NCBI RefSeq assembly: GCF_013359725.1 | Contig: NZ_JABFMW010000003.1 | Span: forward strand, 62,001-126,000 | Direction of reading: 5' to 3' | DNA length: 64,000 nt | From: Pseudarthrobacter sp. C4D7 | GTDB lineage: Bacteria > Actinomycetota > Actinomycetes > Actinomycetales > Micrococcaceae | Part shown: piece after piece, positions 39,985 to 49,044 of the stretch | Position numbering within the stretch: the first letter of the stretch is position 1 | Layout: the number at the start of each line of letters is the position of its first letter | Made by a program: the position numbers and the translations under genes | Notes under the pieces: generated by a model | What the model was told of the DNA's origin: nothing | The model's database searches: none | What the model saw: the letters and a program-made list of their open reading frames with translations, nothing else

Positions 39985-40005
39985 TTATCTCCATAACAGA
40001 GATAA
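39985..40005. promoter_or_regulatory. MarR operator between exporter and regulator
   Basis: Perfect 7-bp arms TTATCTC and GAGATAA with a 7-bp spacer lie in an AT-rich part of the divergent region, 50 bp from the exporter start and 137 bp from marR. Size and symmetry are right for a MarR dimer. It is the only strong dyad in the interval. Confidence 0.7.
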
Positions 40006-40141
40006 GTGCCAGTCAAGCTTTTTTTGGAGGCGACAACCAGTGCCCGCGACGGCAGCAGCCGTTCTCCTAGGGCGCTGGAGTAATATCCGTCAGTACGCTG
40101 GCGCAGAAAAAGGCCGGAAAACCGGAGGCAGGGAGGTGGAC

Positions 40142-40642
40142 ATGGCAGGAAACAACGCTCCCGACGCGTCCCCCTTGACCCAGGCGGGACCCCAGTTTGG
40201 CCATCCGCTCCTCCGGATCCTCCAGGAGTTCACCCTTGAAGCGAACCGGTACGTGGATGCCGCCGGCGACCGCAAGGACATGCACCGGACGGACATGAAC
40301 GCCCTCGCCGTGATCATGCGCCACACCGCCAGGGGCAATGTGGTCACGCCCGGCCTGCTGCGGAAAGAACTGCACCTGAGTTCCCCTGCGACCACCGCGC
40401 TGATAGACCGGCTGGACAGCGCCGGCCACGTGGTCCGGGAACGCCACAGCACCGACCGGCGCCAGGTCCAGCTGAAAATGACCCCCAAGGCCTTCCAGGA
40501 AGGCGGCGCCATCTTCGCCCCGCTGGCGCAGCGCATGGGCAGCGCCATGGCCGGCTTCTCCGACGAGGAACTGGATACCGTCACGCGCTTCATGACGGCC
40601 ATGATCGACGCCACCGTGGCGGCCAGGACAGAATCCGGCTAG
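40142..40642 (+). CDS. MarR family transcriptional regulator
   Basis: 166 residues. Winged helix with the reading helix in LHLSSPATTALIDRLDSAGHV (20 residues from HLSS onward) and the wing RERHSTDRRQVQLKMTPK, the MarR signature with its conserved Asp-Arg; flanking helices form the dimer (about 25-50 and 135-160). ATG 40142 has GGGAGG upstream; frames to 39950 pass through the operator. It diverges from the MMPL gene and probably represses it and itself, with release by a small hydrophobic ligand as in other MarR systems. Confidence 0.9.
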   Translation: MAGNNAPDASPLTQAGPQFGHPLLRILQEFTLEANRYVDAAGDRKDMHRTDMNALAVIMRHTARGNVVTPGLLRKELHLSSPATTALIDRLDSAGHVVRERHSTDRRQVQLKMTPKAFQEGGAIFAPLAQRMGSAMAGFSDEELDTVTRFMTAMIDATVAARTESG

Positions 40643-40671
40643 CTCCCGGCCCGAAGGGGTAGCGTTTGGTT

Positions 40672-41490
40672 ATGAGCCACCAGCAGCCTGAAGACGACGT
40701 CTACACGCATGGCCACCATGAATCCGTAGTCCGCGCCCACGCCGCCCGGACTGCCCAGAATTCGGCCGCATTCGTCCTTCCGTACCTCACCCCGGGGTCC
40801 ACCCTGCTCGATGTGGGCTGCGGGCCCGGCACCATCACCTGCGACTTTGCCGCCCTCGTCAGTCCAGGCCGGGTCACCGGCCTGGACCGCGCACCGGATG
40901 TCATCGCCCAGGCCCAGGCGCTCGCCGCCGAGCGGCAGGTGCCCAACGTCGACTTCGTGGCCGGCAACATCTACGACCTCGACTTCCCGGACGAAACGTT
41001 CGACGTCGTCCATGCCCACCAGGTGCTCCAGCACCTGACCGACCCCGTGGAGGCGCTGCGCGAGATGCGCCGGGTGGCCAAGCCCGGTGGGATCGTTGCG
41101 GTCCGCGACGCGGACTTCCACGGCATGAGCTGGTACCCAGAGGTCCCCGAGCTGGACGAATGGATGGACCTGTACCAGCGGATTGCCCGGCGCAACGGAG
41201 CAGAGCCCGACGCCGGCCGGCGGCTGGTCAGCTGGGCACAGTCCGCGGGGTTCACCGACGTCGCCCCCACCAGCAGCAACTGGCTCTACGCCACGGCGCA
41301 GCAGCGCCGCTGGCAGGCACGGGTCTGGGGCGAACGGGTGCTGCATTCCGCTTTCGCAGAACAGGCGCTGGAGTACGGATTCGCCAACGCAGCGGACCTT
41401 GCCAGGATTTCGGCCGGGTGGCACCGCTGGGGCTCCACCGACGACGGCTGGTTCCTGATCCCCAACGGCGAGGTCATCGCCCGGGCCTAG
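40672..41490 (+). CDS. SAM-dependent methyltransferase (UbiE/Methyltransf_11 type)
   Basis: 272 residues. Class I methyltransferase with motif I LLDVGCGPGTITCDFA (about 45-60), the acidic GLDRAP that binds the ribose, and motif IV VVHAHQVLQHLTDP (about 114-127), then REMRRVAKPGG. The C-terminal 110 residues are less conserved and presumably bind the acceptor, which I cannot name. A TAGCGT -10 ends 6 nt before the ATG and there is no good ribosome site, so the message is probably leaderless. Stands alone after marR. Confidence 0.88.
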   Translation: MSHQQPEDDVYTHGHHESVVRAHAARTAQNSAAFVLPYLTPGSTLLDVGCGPGTITCDFAALVSPGRVTGLDRAPDVIAQAQALAAERQVPNVDFVAGNIYDLDFPDETFDVVHAHQVLQHLTDPVEALREMRRVAKPGGIVAVRDADFHGMSWYPEVPELDEWMDLYQRIARRNGAEPDAGRRLVSWAQSAGFTDVAPTSSNWLYATAQQRRWQARVWGERVLHSAFAEQALEYGFANAADLARISAGWHRWGSTDDGWFLIPNGEVIARA

Positions 41491-41567
41491 GTTGCGGCGC
41501 CGCCCGCCCGGCCTGGCTTCCCTGCGGCTGACGGAAGCGCGCGCTGGTGGCCCCGTAAGATTGTGTA

Positions 41568-42191
41568 GTGCAATTCTCCCTGTGGCTGGCCCTTGCGGGC
41601 GCCGGCGCCCTGATCAGCTTCACCCCGGGCGCCGGGGCCATCAACACCATGAGCAACTCGCTGAATGCAGGTTTCCGCCGGTCCATTTGGGGAATCCTTG
41701 GCCAGCAGGCGGCTTTGGTGGTGCACGTCCTGATCGTTGCGCTGGGCGTTGGCGTGCTGGTGGCCAGCTCCCCTGTTGCCTTCAACGTGATCCGCTACGC
41801 CGGGGCGGCCTACCTGGTGTACCTGGGCATCCGCCAGTTCCTCAGCAAGCCCACCGTTGCCCCGGAGCAGGCCGACACCCTCCGCAACGAACCCGCCTGG
41901 TCCATCTTCCGGCGTGGCTTCTGGGTCAACCTGCTCAACCCCAAGGCCATCATCTTCTTCCTGGCGTTCACTCCCCAGTTCATCCGGCCTGAAGAACCCC
42001 TGTTCACCCAGTACGCCGTCCTGACGGCCACGATCGTGGTCATCGACATCCTGGTCATGTGGTTTTTCTTTGCCGCCGCCGCACGGTCTTTCCAGCGCTT
42101 CACCAACACCGAGCGGGGCCAACTGGTCCTCAACAGGGTGTTCGGCCTCCTCTTCGTCGGCGTGGGCATCCTGCTGGCCCTGATCCACTGA
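41568..42191 (+). CDS. LysE family amino acid exporter
   Basis: 207 residues with five to six predicted helices. The N-terminus ALISFTPGAGAINTMSNSL is the LysE/RhtB signature (x-x-PGP-type turn), and FWVNLLNPKAIIFFLAFTPQF near residue 118 is the second conserved region. Starts at GTG 41568; TAAGAT (41556-41561) ends 6 nt before it, so it is probably leaderless. Exports amino acids or homoserine lactone-like compounds in the family; the substrate here is unknown. Confidence 0.9.
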   Translation: MQFSLWLALAGAGALISFTPGAGAINTMSNSLNAGFRRSIWGILGQQAALVVHVLIVALGVGVLVASSPVAFNVIRYAGAAYLVYLGIRQFLSKPTVAPEQADTLRNEPAWSIFRRGFWVNLLNPKAIIFFLAFTPQFIRPEEPLFTQYAVLTATIVVIDILVMWFFFAAAARSFQRFTNTERGQLVLNRVFGLLFVGVGILLALIH

Positions 42192-42324
42192 CAGGCGGCG
42201 GTCACTTTGCGGGCAGGCCGGCATCCTCGCCGCGGAAAGGCCATTTTCAAGATGGGTAATGCTTCTTTACAAGGCAGTCAAACTTTGTGAACAGGCAGCT
42301 AGCCAAAGGCAAGGGGAAGCGCGC

Positions 42325-42870
42325 ATGCTTAGTGCCATGACCTCAACGTCGAGCGCATACCGCGTCATCACTGTTTGCACGGGCAACATCTGCCGGTCAC
42401 CCATGGCAGAACTCATGTTGCAGGCAGCGCTTGAACGCGAGGGCCTTGACGGGCTGGTGGAGGTGGACTCCGCCGGCACCACCGGGTACGAGGCCGGCCG
42501 GCCCATCGATCCGCGCGCCGCCCGTCGCCTTGCGGTGACCCAGGTGGCCTCGGAACACCACGTGGCCCGGGAATGGGAGCCGGAGTGGTTCCACCAGCGC
42601 CACCTGATCCTGGCGCTGGACATCGACCACTATGCCTGGCTCAGCGAAGCAGCCCCGGACCAGGAATCGCTGGACAAAATCCGGATGTTGCGCAGCTTCG
42701 ATCCCGCCATGGCCGGGCGGGACCTGCTGGACCAGGGCATCGAGGACCCCTGGTACGGCGGCAAGGAAGATTTCGACGCCGTCTGGCACCAAATCCACAC
42801 CGCACTGCCGGGCCTGGTCCAGCACATCAGGGCCGCAGTCCTGCAGAACACGCAGCTTCAGCCGCACTAG
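42325..42870 (+). CDS. Low-molecular-weight protein-tyrosine phosphatase
   Basis: 181 residues. The P-loop VCTGNICRSPMAE (about 15-27) holds the nucleophile Cys and Arg of CX5R, and the general-acid Asp is in EDPWYGG near residue 140. This is the PtpA/arsenate-reductase-like fold. ATG 42325 has AAGGGGAAG upstream; the longer frame to 42259 has none. Dephosphorylates phosphotyrosine proteins; PtpA-like enzymes of actinobacteria may also be secreted, but no signal is seen. Upstream 42192-42324 contains no recognisable element beyond an AT-rich stretch. Confidence 0.93.
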   Translation: MLSAMTSTSSAYRVITVCTGNICRSPMAELMLQAALEREGLDGLVEVDSAGTTGYEAGRPIDPRAARRLAVTQVASEHHVAREWEPEWFHQRHLILALDIDHYAWLSEAAPDQESLDKIRMLRSFDPAMAGRDLLDQGIEDPWYGGKEDFDAVWHQIHTALPGLVQHIRAAVLQNTQLQPH

Positions 42871-42924
42871 GACCGGGGTGCCGGCCGGCAGCGGCACGGC
42901 ACCGGAAAAGGTACGCTCTAGTCC

Positions 42925-45036
42925 ATGAGCCCAGCCCCCGTCATCATCGCCGTCGACGGGCGCTCCGGCGCAGGAAAGACCACCCTCGCCGTCGAACTGG
43001 CGGCCCGGCTCCGCGCCCACCACAAGGTGTCCCTGTTCCACCTTGAGGACATCTACCCGGGGTGGGATGGGCTGGCGGCAGGCGTGGAGCGCTATGTCAG
43101 CACGGTCCTCGCGCCGCTGAGCCGCGGCGAGGCGGCCACCTGGACCAGCTGGGACTGGAAGAACCATTACGACGGCGAGTCCCGGGTCACGCTGCCCGCG
43201 GAGATCGTCATCGTGGAGGGAGTGGGGGCCGCCGCCGAGGCTGCCCGGCCCATGCTTGGCGCCGTCATCTGGGCCGAGTCTCCGGACGACGTCCGCCGGA
43301 CCCGGGCGTTGGGCCGCGACGGCGAAACCTACGAGCCGTACTGGGACCAGTGGGCCGCCCAGGAAGAGGAGTGGCTGGGCCGGGACGACGTCCCCGCCCA
43401 CGCAGACCTTCGCGTCCAGAACCACGCCGACGGATCAGCCCCGGCGGACCTGCTGAAGCTCCTCCCCTACCTGCCGGTCCTGGCGCCCGCCCTGGCCCCG
43501 GAACTGTCCGCACGCCGCGGCCTGCGCCTGCACGCCGAACGCCTGGACATCCTCCCGGACGCACCGGCACTGTTCCAGTCCCTGTACGGGCGGTCAGCCA
43601 ACGCAGTCTGGCTGGACTCCTCCAACGCAGGCACCGTCCCGGGTGGCCCCGGGCTGGCTGGCCCCGGGCAGGCCGGCCCTGGCGCCAACGGCGCCGATCC
43701 CGCGGCCCGGACTGCTGCAGAGCGCAGCCGGTTCAGCATCATGGCGGACGACACGGGCACGTTCGGACAGCTCATGACGCACCGGTCCGGGGTGAGCCTC
43801 ATCAGCACCGGCTCCTCCACTGCCAAGGTCTCCGGCCCCTTTTTCCGCTGGCTGGACACCGTCTGGGGCCGCCGGGCCGTCCGCACCCCGGACAGCTATC
43901 CCTGCGAGTTCACGCTGGGCTGGCTCGGCTGCCTGGGCTACGAACTGAAGCGCGAAACGGGCGGCAGCGACATGGCCGCCACCACCCCTGATGCTGCCCT
44001 GATCTTCGCCGGCCGGGCCGTGGTGCTGGACCACGCCGAGGGCGCAGTCTGGCTGCTGGCGCTGGAGGCCCCCGACGCAGGCGAATGGCTGGAACAGGCC
44101 AGGTCAGCGGTGGAAGCGGCTGCCGGCGGTGCCCAGCCTGCAGGCGGCAGCACCGGCGTCGCGCCTTCCGCAACCCCGGATTTCCGCAGCCGGGACACGG
44201 GCGCGCAGTACCGGAAGAAAATCACCGCCGCCCAGTACCAGATCGGCCAGGGCAACACGTATGAGGTTTGCCTGACCACCACCCTCGAAGCCAGGATCCA
44301 GGCATCATCTCTGGATCCGTTGACCACCTACCTGGCCCTGCGCCGGAGGAACCCTGCCCCCTTCGCCAGCTACCTCCGGCTGGGGAACCTCGCCGTGGCC
44401 AGCACCTCGCCCGAGCGCTTCCTGAAGATCGCCTCCGACGGCGGCATGCGCGCCGAGCCAATCAAAGGCACCCGGCGCCGGGCTGCCGACCCGCAGGAGG
44501 ACAACCGGCTGCGCGGGGACCTGGCCACCTCGCTGAAAGACAGGGCCGAGAACATCATGATCGTGGACCTGCTGCGCAACGACCTCAGCCATTTCGCGGA
44601 GCCCGGTTCCGTGACGGTCAGCCGGCTCTGCGCCATCGAAAGCTATGCCACGGTCCACCAGATGGTCAGCACCATTGACGCCCGCCTGTTCCCGGGTGCG
44701 CCGCGGGCCGAGGCCGTGGCCGCCTGCTTCCCGGCAGGGTCCATGACCGGGGCGCCCAAGATCAGCACCATGGCCATCCTGGACCACCTGGAGGCAGGGC
44801 CCCGCGGGCTTTACTCGGGAGCCATCGGCTACTTCTCCCTCAACGCGGCGGCCGACCTCGCCGTTGCCATCCGGACGCTGGTGATCAATGCGGCCGGTGA
44901 CGGCACGGCGGAGGTGTCGCTCGGCGTCGGCGGTGCCATCACCTCGGACTCTGTTCCGGACGACGAATACGAAGAGATCCGGACCAAGGCGTACGGGGTG
45001 CTTTCCACCCTGGGCGCCGCCTTTCCCGACGACTGA
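42925..45036 (+). CDS. pabB: P-loop kinase domain fused to aminodeoxychorismate synthase component I
   Basis: 703 residues. The C-terminal two thirds (about 240-700) is a chorismate-binding enzyme with the PabB-type PIKGT (Lys514 follows Pro512-Ile513), AENIMIVDLLRNDLSHFA and GSMTGAPKISTM. It aminates chorismate to 4-amino-4-deoxychorismate for folate. The N-terminal about 200 residues are a P-loop NTPase with a Walker A DGRSGAGKTT (Lys18), FHLEDIYPGWDG and IVIVEGVGA, resembling uridine kinase or nucleotide kinases. Usual PabB fusions carry glutamine amidotransferase instead, and no PabA is in view. A -10 TACGCT ends 7 nt before the ATG (leaderless). A PabC-like gene follows after cls. Confidence 0.88.
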   Translation: MSPAPVIIAVDGRSGAGKTTLAVELAARLRAHHKVSLFHLEDIYPGWDGLAAGVERYVSTVLAPLSRGEAATWTSWDWKNHYDGESRVTLPAEIVIVEGVGAAAEAARPMLGAVIWAESPDDVRRTRALGRDGETYEPYWDQWAAQEEEWLGRDDVPAHADLRVQNHADGSAPADLLKLLPYLPVLAPALAPELSARRGLRLHAERLDILPDAPALFQSLYGRSANAVWLDSSNAGTVPGGPGLAGPGQAGPGANGADPAARTAAERSRFSIMADDTGTFGQLMTHRSGVSLISTGSSTAKVSGPFFRWLDTVWGRRAVRTPDSYPCEFTLGWLGCLGYELKRETGGSDMAATTPDAALIFAGRAVVLDHAEGAVWLLALEAPDAGEWLEQARSAVEAAAGGAQPAGGSTGVAPSATPDFRSRDTGAQYRKKITAAQYQIGQGNTYEVCLTTTLEARIQASSLDPLTTYLALRRRNPAPFASYLRLGNLAVASTSPERFLKIASDGGMRAEPIKGTRRRAADPQEDNRLRGDLATSLKDRAENIMIVDLLRNDLSHFAEPGSVTVSRLCAIESYATVHQMVSTIDARLFPGAPRAEAVAACFPAGSMTGAPKISTMAILDHLEAGPRGLYSGAIGYFSLNAAADLAVAIRTLVINAAGDGTAEVSLGVGGAITSDSVPDDEYEEIRTKAYGVLSTLGAAFPDD

Positions 45037-45054
45037 CCCCCGGCGGCCTGCCGC

Positions 45055-46584
45055 CTACTGGACCGTGGCCGTCAGCCGCGCCACGTTGTCCACGTAGCGT
45101 GCGGCGAGGGGCCGGTTGAGCCAGTCCGTGAGCTTGAGTTCATGGGAGATGTCCCGGTAGGTGTCCTCCACCGCCCTCATCTTGTTCACGATGTCCTCGC
45201 CCAGCAGCATCACGGACACTTCCAGGTTCAGCGAGAAGGACCGCATGTCCATGTTGCTGGACCCCAGGACTGCCACCTCGTCATCGATGGTGAAGTGCTT
45301 GGCGTGGAGCACGAACGGAGCCTTGTAAAGGTAGATCCGGACCCCGGCTTCAAGGAGTGCCTCGTAGTAGGACCGCTGGGCATGGTGGACCAGAAACTGG
45401 TCCCCCTTCTCCGAGACGAACAGTTCCACGTCCACGCCGCGCTGGGCTGCGGTGGTGATGGCGTAGAGCAGTGAATCGTCCGGCACAAAGTAGGGGCTGC
45501 AGATGGAAATCCGGTGCTGGGCCGAGTAGATGAGGGTATTGAAGAGCCGCAGATTGTTTTCCGTGATGAACCCGGGGCCGCTGGGCACCACCTGGGCCGT
45601 GACATTGCCGGGCTCCGGGTTCGCCGGGAGCTGCAGCTGGTGCTCCAGCGACTCGTCGGTTTCGCTCAGCCAGTCGGTGGCGAAGACGACGTTCAGGGTG
45701 GTCACGATCGGTCCGCGCAGGCAGGCCATCAGTTCCACCCATTCGCGGCCTGCCTTGCGGTGCCGCGGGTTGTTGTACGAGGGCTCGATCAGGTTCTGCG
45801 AACCCGTGAATGCGATCTCGCCGTCGATCACCATGATCTTGCGGTGGTTCCTCAGGTCAGGGCGGCGCCACTGGCCGTGGATGGGCAGCAGCGGCAGCAT
45901 CCGCTTCCACTGGATCTTGCCCGCGCGGAGGCGCTTGAGCAGCTTCCGGTACCCCTGGATGCGGAGGGTTCCGATGTGGTCGAACAGGAGCCGCACCTCC
46001 ACGCCCCGGTCTGCGGCCTCCTCCATCGCCGTGAGCAGATCATTGGTGACGTGGTCCGAGCTCATGATGTAGAACTCGGCGTTGACGAACTTCTTCGCCT
46101 TCCGCACAGCCTTGGTCATCTCCAGGATGGAATCCGGGTAGCCCGGGATAAGGTCCACGGAGTTTCCATCCACCATGGGAAGGGAGCCCAGGGTGCGGTT
46201 GAGTTCAGCGGCGGACTTCACCCATTCCGGGCCGGGATAGTCGCTTTCGGCGTCGGCGAGCGCAGTGATGCCGGCCTGGACGCGCTCGTTGACCTGCTGC
46301 TGCTGTGCCCGGCGGCGGCTGGACAAGCGGAAGTTGCCAAACAGCAGGAACAACACGATGCCCACGAACGGGATGAAGAAAATTCCCAGCAGCCAGGCCA
46401 TGGCGGTGGTGGGGCGCCTGTTGCCGGGGATGATGCCCAACGCCAGGATCCTGATGGCCAGGTCGGCGAAGCCCAGGAGAACCACCACCCACGTTGGCGC
46501 GGTGCCGGCGAGCGAAAAAGGCCACAACACGTCTAAAACCCCCGGGGAGATTGGGCTCCGGAGGACGGCTTCCGGCCGGTGCAC
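45055..46584 (-). CDS. cls: Cardiolipin synthase (phospholipase D superfamily)
   Basis: 509 residues. Two N-terminal helices (about 28-50 and 60-85) anchor it in the membrane; two HKD motifs follow, HRKIMVIDGEIAFTGSQN (about 244-261) and HAKHFTIDDEVAVLGSSN (about 425-442). It condenses phosphatidylglycerol into cardiolipin. GTG 46584 is preceded by TAAGCT ending 7 nt upstream, so it is probably leaderless; a GTG at 46530 is the alternative. Convergent with pabB (18-bp gap) and divergent from pabC with only 40 bp between starts. Confidence 0.93.
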   Translation of the reverse strand: MHRPEAVLRSPISPGVLDVLWPFSLAGTAPTWVVVLLGFADLAIRILALGIIPGNRRPTTAMAWLLGIFFIPFVGIVLFLLFGNFRLSSRRRAQQQQVNERVQAGITALADAESDYPGPEWVKSAAELNRTLGSLPMVDGNSVDLIPGYPDSILEMTKAVRKAKKFVNAEFYIMSSDHVTNDLLTAMEEAADRGVEVRLLFDHIGTLRIQGYRKLLKRLRAGKIQWKRMLPLLPIHGQWRRPDLRNHRKIMVIDGEIAFTGSQNLIEPSYNNPRHRKAGREWVELMACLRGPIVTTLNVVFATDWLSETDESLEHQLQLPANPEPGNVTAQVVPSGPGFITENNLRLFNTLIYSAQHRISICSPYFVPDDSLLYAITTAAQRGVDVELFVSEKGDQFLVHHAQRSYYEALLEAGVRIYLYKAPFVLHAKHFTIDDEVAVLGSSNMDMRSFSLNLEVSVMLLGEDIVNKMRAVEDTYRDISHELKLTDWLNRPLAARYVDNVARLTATVQ

Positions 46585-46624
46585 TCAGCCCAGCTTATCC
46601 GTGGCACAGCACTAAGCTGGTGCC

Positions 46625-47554
46625 ATGACCTCTCCAGCCCCCGTGGTACTCGCTTTCCTCGATCCCGCTTTCCCTGACGGCAGGGTGGCCGATGCGTCCA
46701 AACCCCAGTTGCTGGTCACGGACCAGGGGGTCACGCGGGGCGACGGCGTCTTCGAAACCATGCTGGCAGTAGGTGGAACGGTGCGGAAGATGCAGGCTCA
46801 TCTGGACCGGCTGGCGGGTTCGGCAGAGGCGCTGGACCTGGCCATCCCGGACCAGGACGCATGGCGCCGCGTCATTGCGGCGTCGTTGGCCCGGCACCGT
46901 TCCGAAAACCCGCCGGCAGACCCGGCAACGGATGAGCTGGTGGTCAAGCTGGTGGTCACCCGCGGCGCAGAAGGCGCGGCCACGCCCACCGCCTGGGTCC
47001 AGGCCACTCCGGCCGGGGCGGCAGGCCGGCGCCAACGTGAGACGGGAATCGATGTCATCCTCCTTGACCGCGGCTACGACAGTGACGTGTCGGAGCGGGC
47101 ACCCTGGCTGCTCCTCGGCGCCAAGACGCTGTCCTACGCCGTCAACATGGCGGCGCTGCGCCATGCCCGTAAGCAGGGCGCCGACGACGTCATCTTCTAC
47201 TCCTCCGACGGCCGCGTATTGGAGGGCCCCACTTCAACGGTGCTGCTTGCGCATGTGGAAAAGTCCGACGACGGCACAACGGTGAAGCGCCTCATCACCC
47301 CGCAGCTGGACAGCGGCATCCTGGCCGGCACCTCCCAGGGTGCCCTCTTCGCTGCCGCCAAAGCAGCCGGCTGGGAACTGGGCTACGGACCACTGGAACC
47401 GCGGGACCTCATGGACGCGGACGCTGTGTGGCTGATCTCCAGCGTCCGCCTGCTGGCACCCGTGAACCGGATCGACGGCAAGGAGATCGGCACCCCGTCC
47501 CTCCAGAAGGAACTGACAGCCGAGCTGGGTGAACTTTTCGCCGGCATCCAGTAA
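46625..47554 (+). CDS. pabC: Class IV aminotransferase, probable 4-amino-4-deoxychorismate lyase
   Basis: 309 residues. Fold-type IV PLP enzyme; DQGVTRGDGVFETM (about 36-49) and the cofactor Lys in LLGAKTLSYAVN (about 160-171) are visible, followed by SSDGRVLEGPTSTV. Gene order near pabB suggests PabC, which releases pyruvate to give 4-aminobenzoate; a branched-chain or D-amino-acid aminotransferase cannot be excluded by motif alone. TAAGCT (46613-46618) ends 6 nt before the ATG (leaderless). It diverges from cls. Confidence 0.82.
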   Translation: MTSPAPVVLAFLDPAFPDGRVADASKPQLLVTDQGVTRGDGVFETMLAVGGTVRKMQAHLDRLAGSAEALDLAIPDQDAWRRVIAASLARHRSENPPADPATDELVVKLVVTRGAEGAATPTAWVQATPAGAAGRRQRETGIDVILLDRGYDSDVSERAPWLLLGAKTLSYAVNMAALRHARKQGADDVIFYSSDGRVLEGPTSTVLLAHVEKSDDGTTVKRLITPQLDSGILAGTSQGALFAAAKAAGWELGYGPLEPRDLMDADAVWLISSVRLLAPVNRIDGKEIGTPSLQKELTAELGELFAGIQ

Positions 47555-47614
47555 CGGCGCAACAAGTGGCGTAATCCCTTTTCCCGCTCCTGCATCACCC
47601 GTAAGGTGTGGACC

Positions 47615-48079
47615 ATGGACTCGCGAAACCTGCCGATTGAAAACCTGTCCTTCGACGACTGCTGGGAACTCCTCGACAATGACACGGTGGGCAGGCTGGC
47701 CATCGTAGTGGACGGCCATCCCGAGATTTTCCCCGTCAACTACGCCGTCCACCAGCGGAGCATTGTCTTCCGCACGGGCCCTGGCTCGAAGCTCTGGGAC
47801 GCCCGGATGGAACGGTCGGCAGCCCTCGAGATTGACGGCTACGACGCCGCCTCGGAGCAGGCGTGGAGCGTGGTGGCGCGGGGCGAAACCGGGATCATCG
47901 AAGACCAGGCCGTCAAGGATGCCGTCGACGAGCTCGGCCTGGAACCGTGGCAGCCTGGCGAAAAGGCCAACTATGTCCGGCTGGGTGCCAAGGCACTGAC
48001 GGGACGCCGGTTCCGCGTGAACCGTCCGGACGTCTGGAACACCCGCCCGCAGGACCGGCGCCGGGCGTCCTTCGAATAG
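47615..48079 (+). CDS. Pyridoxamine 5'-phosphate oxidase-fold protein
   Basis: 154 residues. Split-barrel flavin fold; LLDNDTVGRLAIVVDGHPEIFPVNYAVH (segment 20-47) is the typical PPOX first beta hairpin, and SIVFRTGPGSKLWDA the FMN-contact strand. Members bind FMN, F420 or haem; none of these can be chosen here. ATG 47615 lies 7 nt after TAAGGT (47602-47607), so it is likely leaderless; a GTG at 47606 falls on the -10 itself. Follows pabC by 60 bp but with its own promoter. Confidence 0.85.
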   Translation: MDSRNLPIENLSFDDCWELLDNDTVGRLAIVVDGHPEIFPVNYAVHQRSIVFRTGPGSKLWDARMERSAALEIDGYDAASEQAWSVVARGETGIIEDQAVKDAVDELGLEPWQPGEKANYVRLGAKALTGRRFRVNRPDVWNTRPQDRRRASFE

Positions 48080-48114
48080 CCCCAGACCCTCCCCTCGCGC
48101 CGGATCCCGGGACC

Positions 48115-48819
48115 CTAGGCTGCGGGGCCTGCCGCCTGCCGTGAAAGCTGCGTTTCCAGCCCGGACAGCAGGATGCCGAGCCCCTGGTCCAGCTCCGCCG
48201 CGCCGTCGTACTCGGCCAGCGCGGGAGCCAGGGCACGAAGCCTGGGAAACTCCTTCGCGGGCAGGCGGTGCAGGCCCAGGCGCAGCAGCACCTCGTTCTC
48301 CTCCGGATCCACCACATACTCCTGCAGCTCGTTCAGGATGTGCCCGTAGAGGTAGCCGTAGTAGGCGCGGTAGACATGGAGCGCCTCGGCAGGCCCGAAT
48401 CCCGCTCCCACCAGCAGGGAAAGGATCTGCTCCAGCGGCCGCAGCGTACCCAGTGGCCGCATCCCAAGCGGCGTGGACAGGGGCCTGGTGACCAGCAGCG
48501 GCACCACGTTGGGGTGCTGGAGCGCAAGCCTGCGCAGGTCGTGCGCGAACAGGCTCAGCTGGGCTTTCCAGTCGGGGTCGTCCGCCTGGATGGACAGTTC
48601 CTCGAGGACCAGCTCGGCCACGCCGTCCAGCAGGGCGGCGCGGTTCTCTGCGTAGCGGTAGAGGCTCATGGGATCCCGGCCGAGCTCCTGGCCCAGGCGG
48701 CGCATGGTCAACGCCTCCAGGCTCTCGGCATCCACCAGCTCCAGGGCCTTGGCCAGCACAATGTCCCGGCTCAACCTCGTTTTGGGTTGCGCGGGCCGGG
48801 AAGTACTGGCTGACGTCAT
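48115..48819 (-). CDS. TetR family transcriptional regulator
   Basis: 234 residues. N-terminal HTH (about 15-60) with IVLAKALELVDAESLEALTM and the reading part LGRDPMSLYRYAENRAAL; the C-terminal part (from about 85) resembles the tetracycline-repressor-type ligand domain with RPLGTLRPLEQILSLL. ATG 48819 follows AAGGAA; the frame to 48876 lacks support. Its target is probably itself and the divergent small gene, through the dyad at 48895-48909. No transporter gene is adjacent, so the ligand cannot be inferred. Confidence 0.87.
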   Translation of the reverse strand: MTSASTSRPAQPKTRLSRDIVLAKALELVDAESLEALTMRRLGQELGRDPMSLYRYAENRAALLDGVAELVLEELSIQADDPDWKAQLSLFAHDLRRLALQHPNVVPLLVTRPLSTPLGMRPLGTLRPLEQILSLLVGAGFGPAEALHVYRAYYGYLYGHILNELQEYVVDPEENEVLLRLGLHRLPAKEFPRLRALAPALAEYDGAAELDQGLGILLSGLETQLSRQAAGPAA

Positions 48820-48894
48820 TGCAAGGTTCCTTAGTTCCGGCGCAGCGTCCCGCAGCAAGTGGGACAGTTGCCTCATATCAGGTCTACAGGTAAA

Positions 48895-48909
48895 GTCTAC
48901 ATCGTAGAC
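48895..48909. promoter_or_regulatory. Candidate TetR operator
   Basis: Perfect 6-bp arms GTCTAC and GTAGAC around ATC, with another GTCTAC 13 bp upstream (48882-48887). It stands 76 bp from the tetR start and 136 bp from the divergent gene, the usual place for autoregulation. Confidence 0.55.
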
Positions 48910-49044
48910 ATGCCAAGAATGCTTGGACTTCCCGGGTTTCCGGCGAAGCTGCTACAGAAATCCTTTGCCACCTTGTGCAGGGCATCGAGGTTCGCCGCTG
49001 GAGCCTACCGGCGGCACCCACGCACCGAGCGAAGGGACGCCGTC

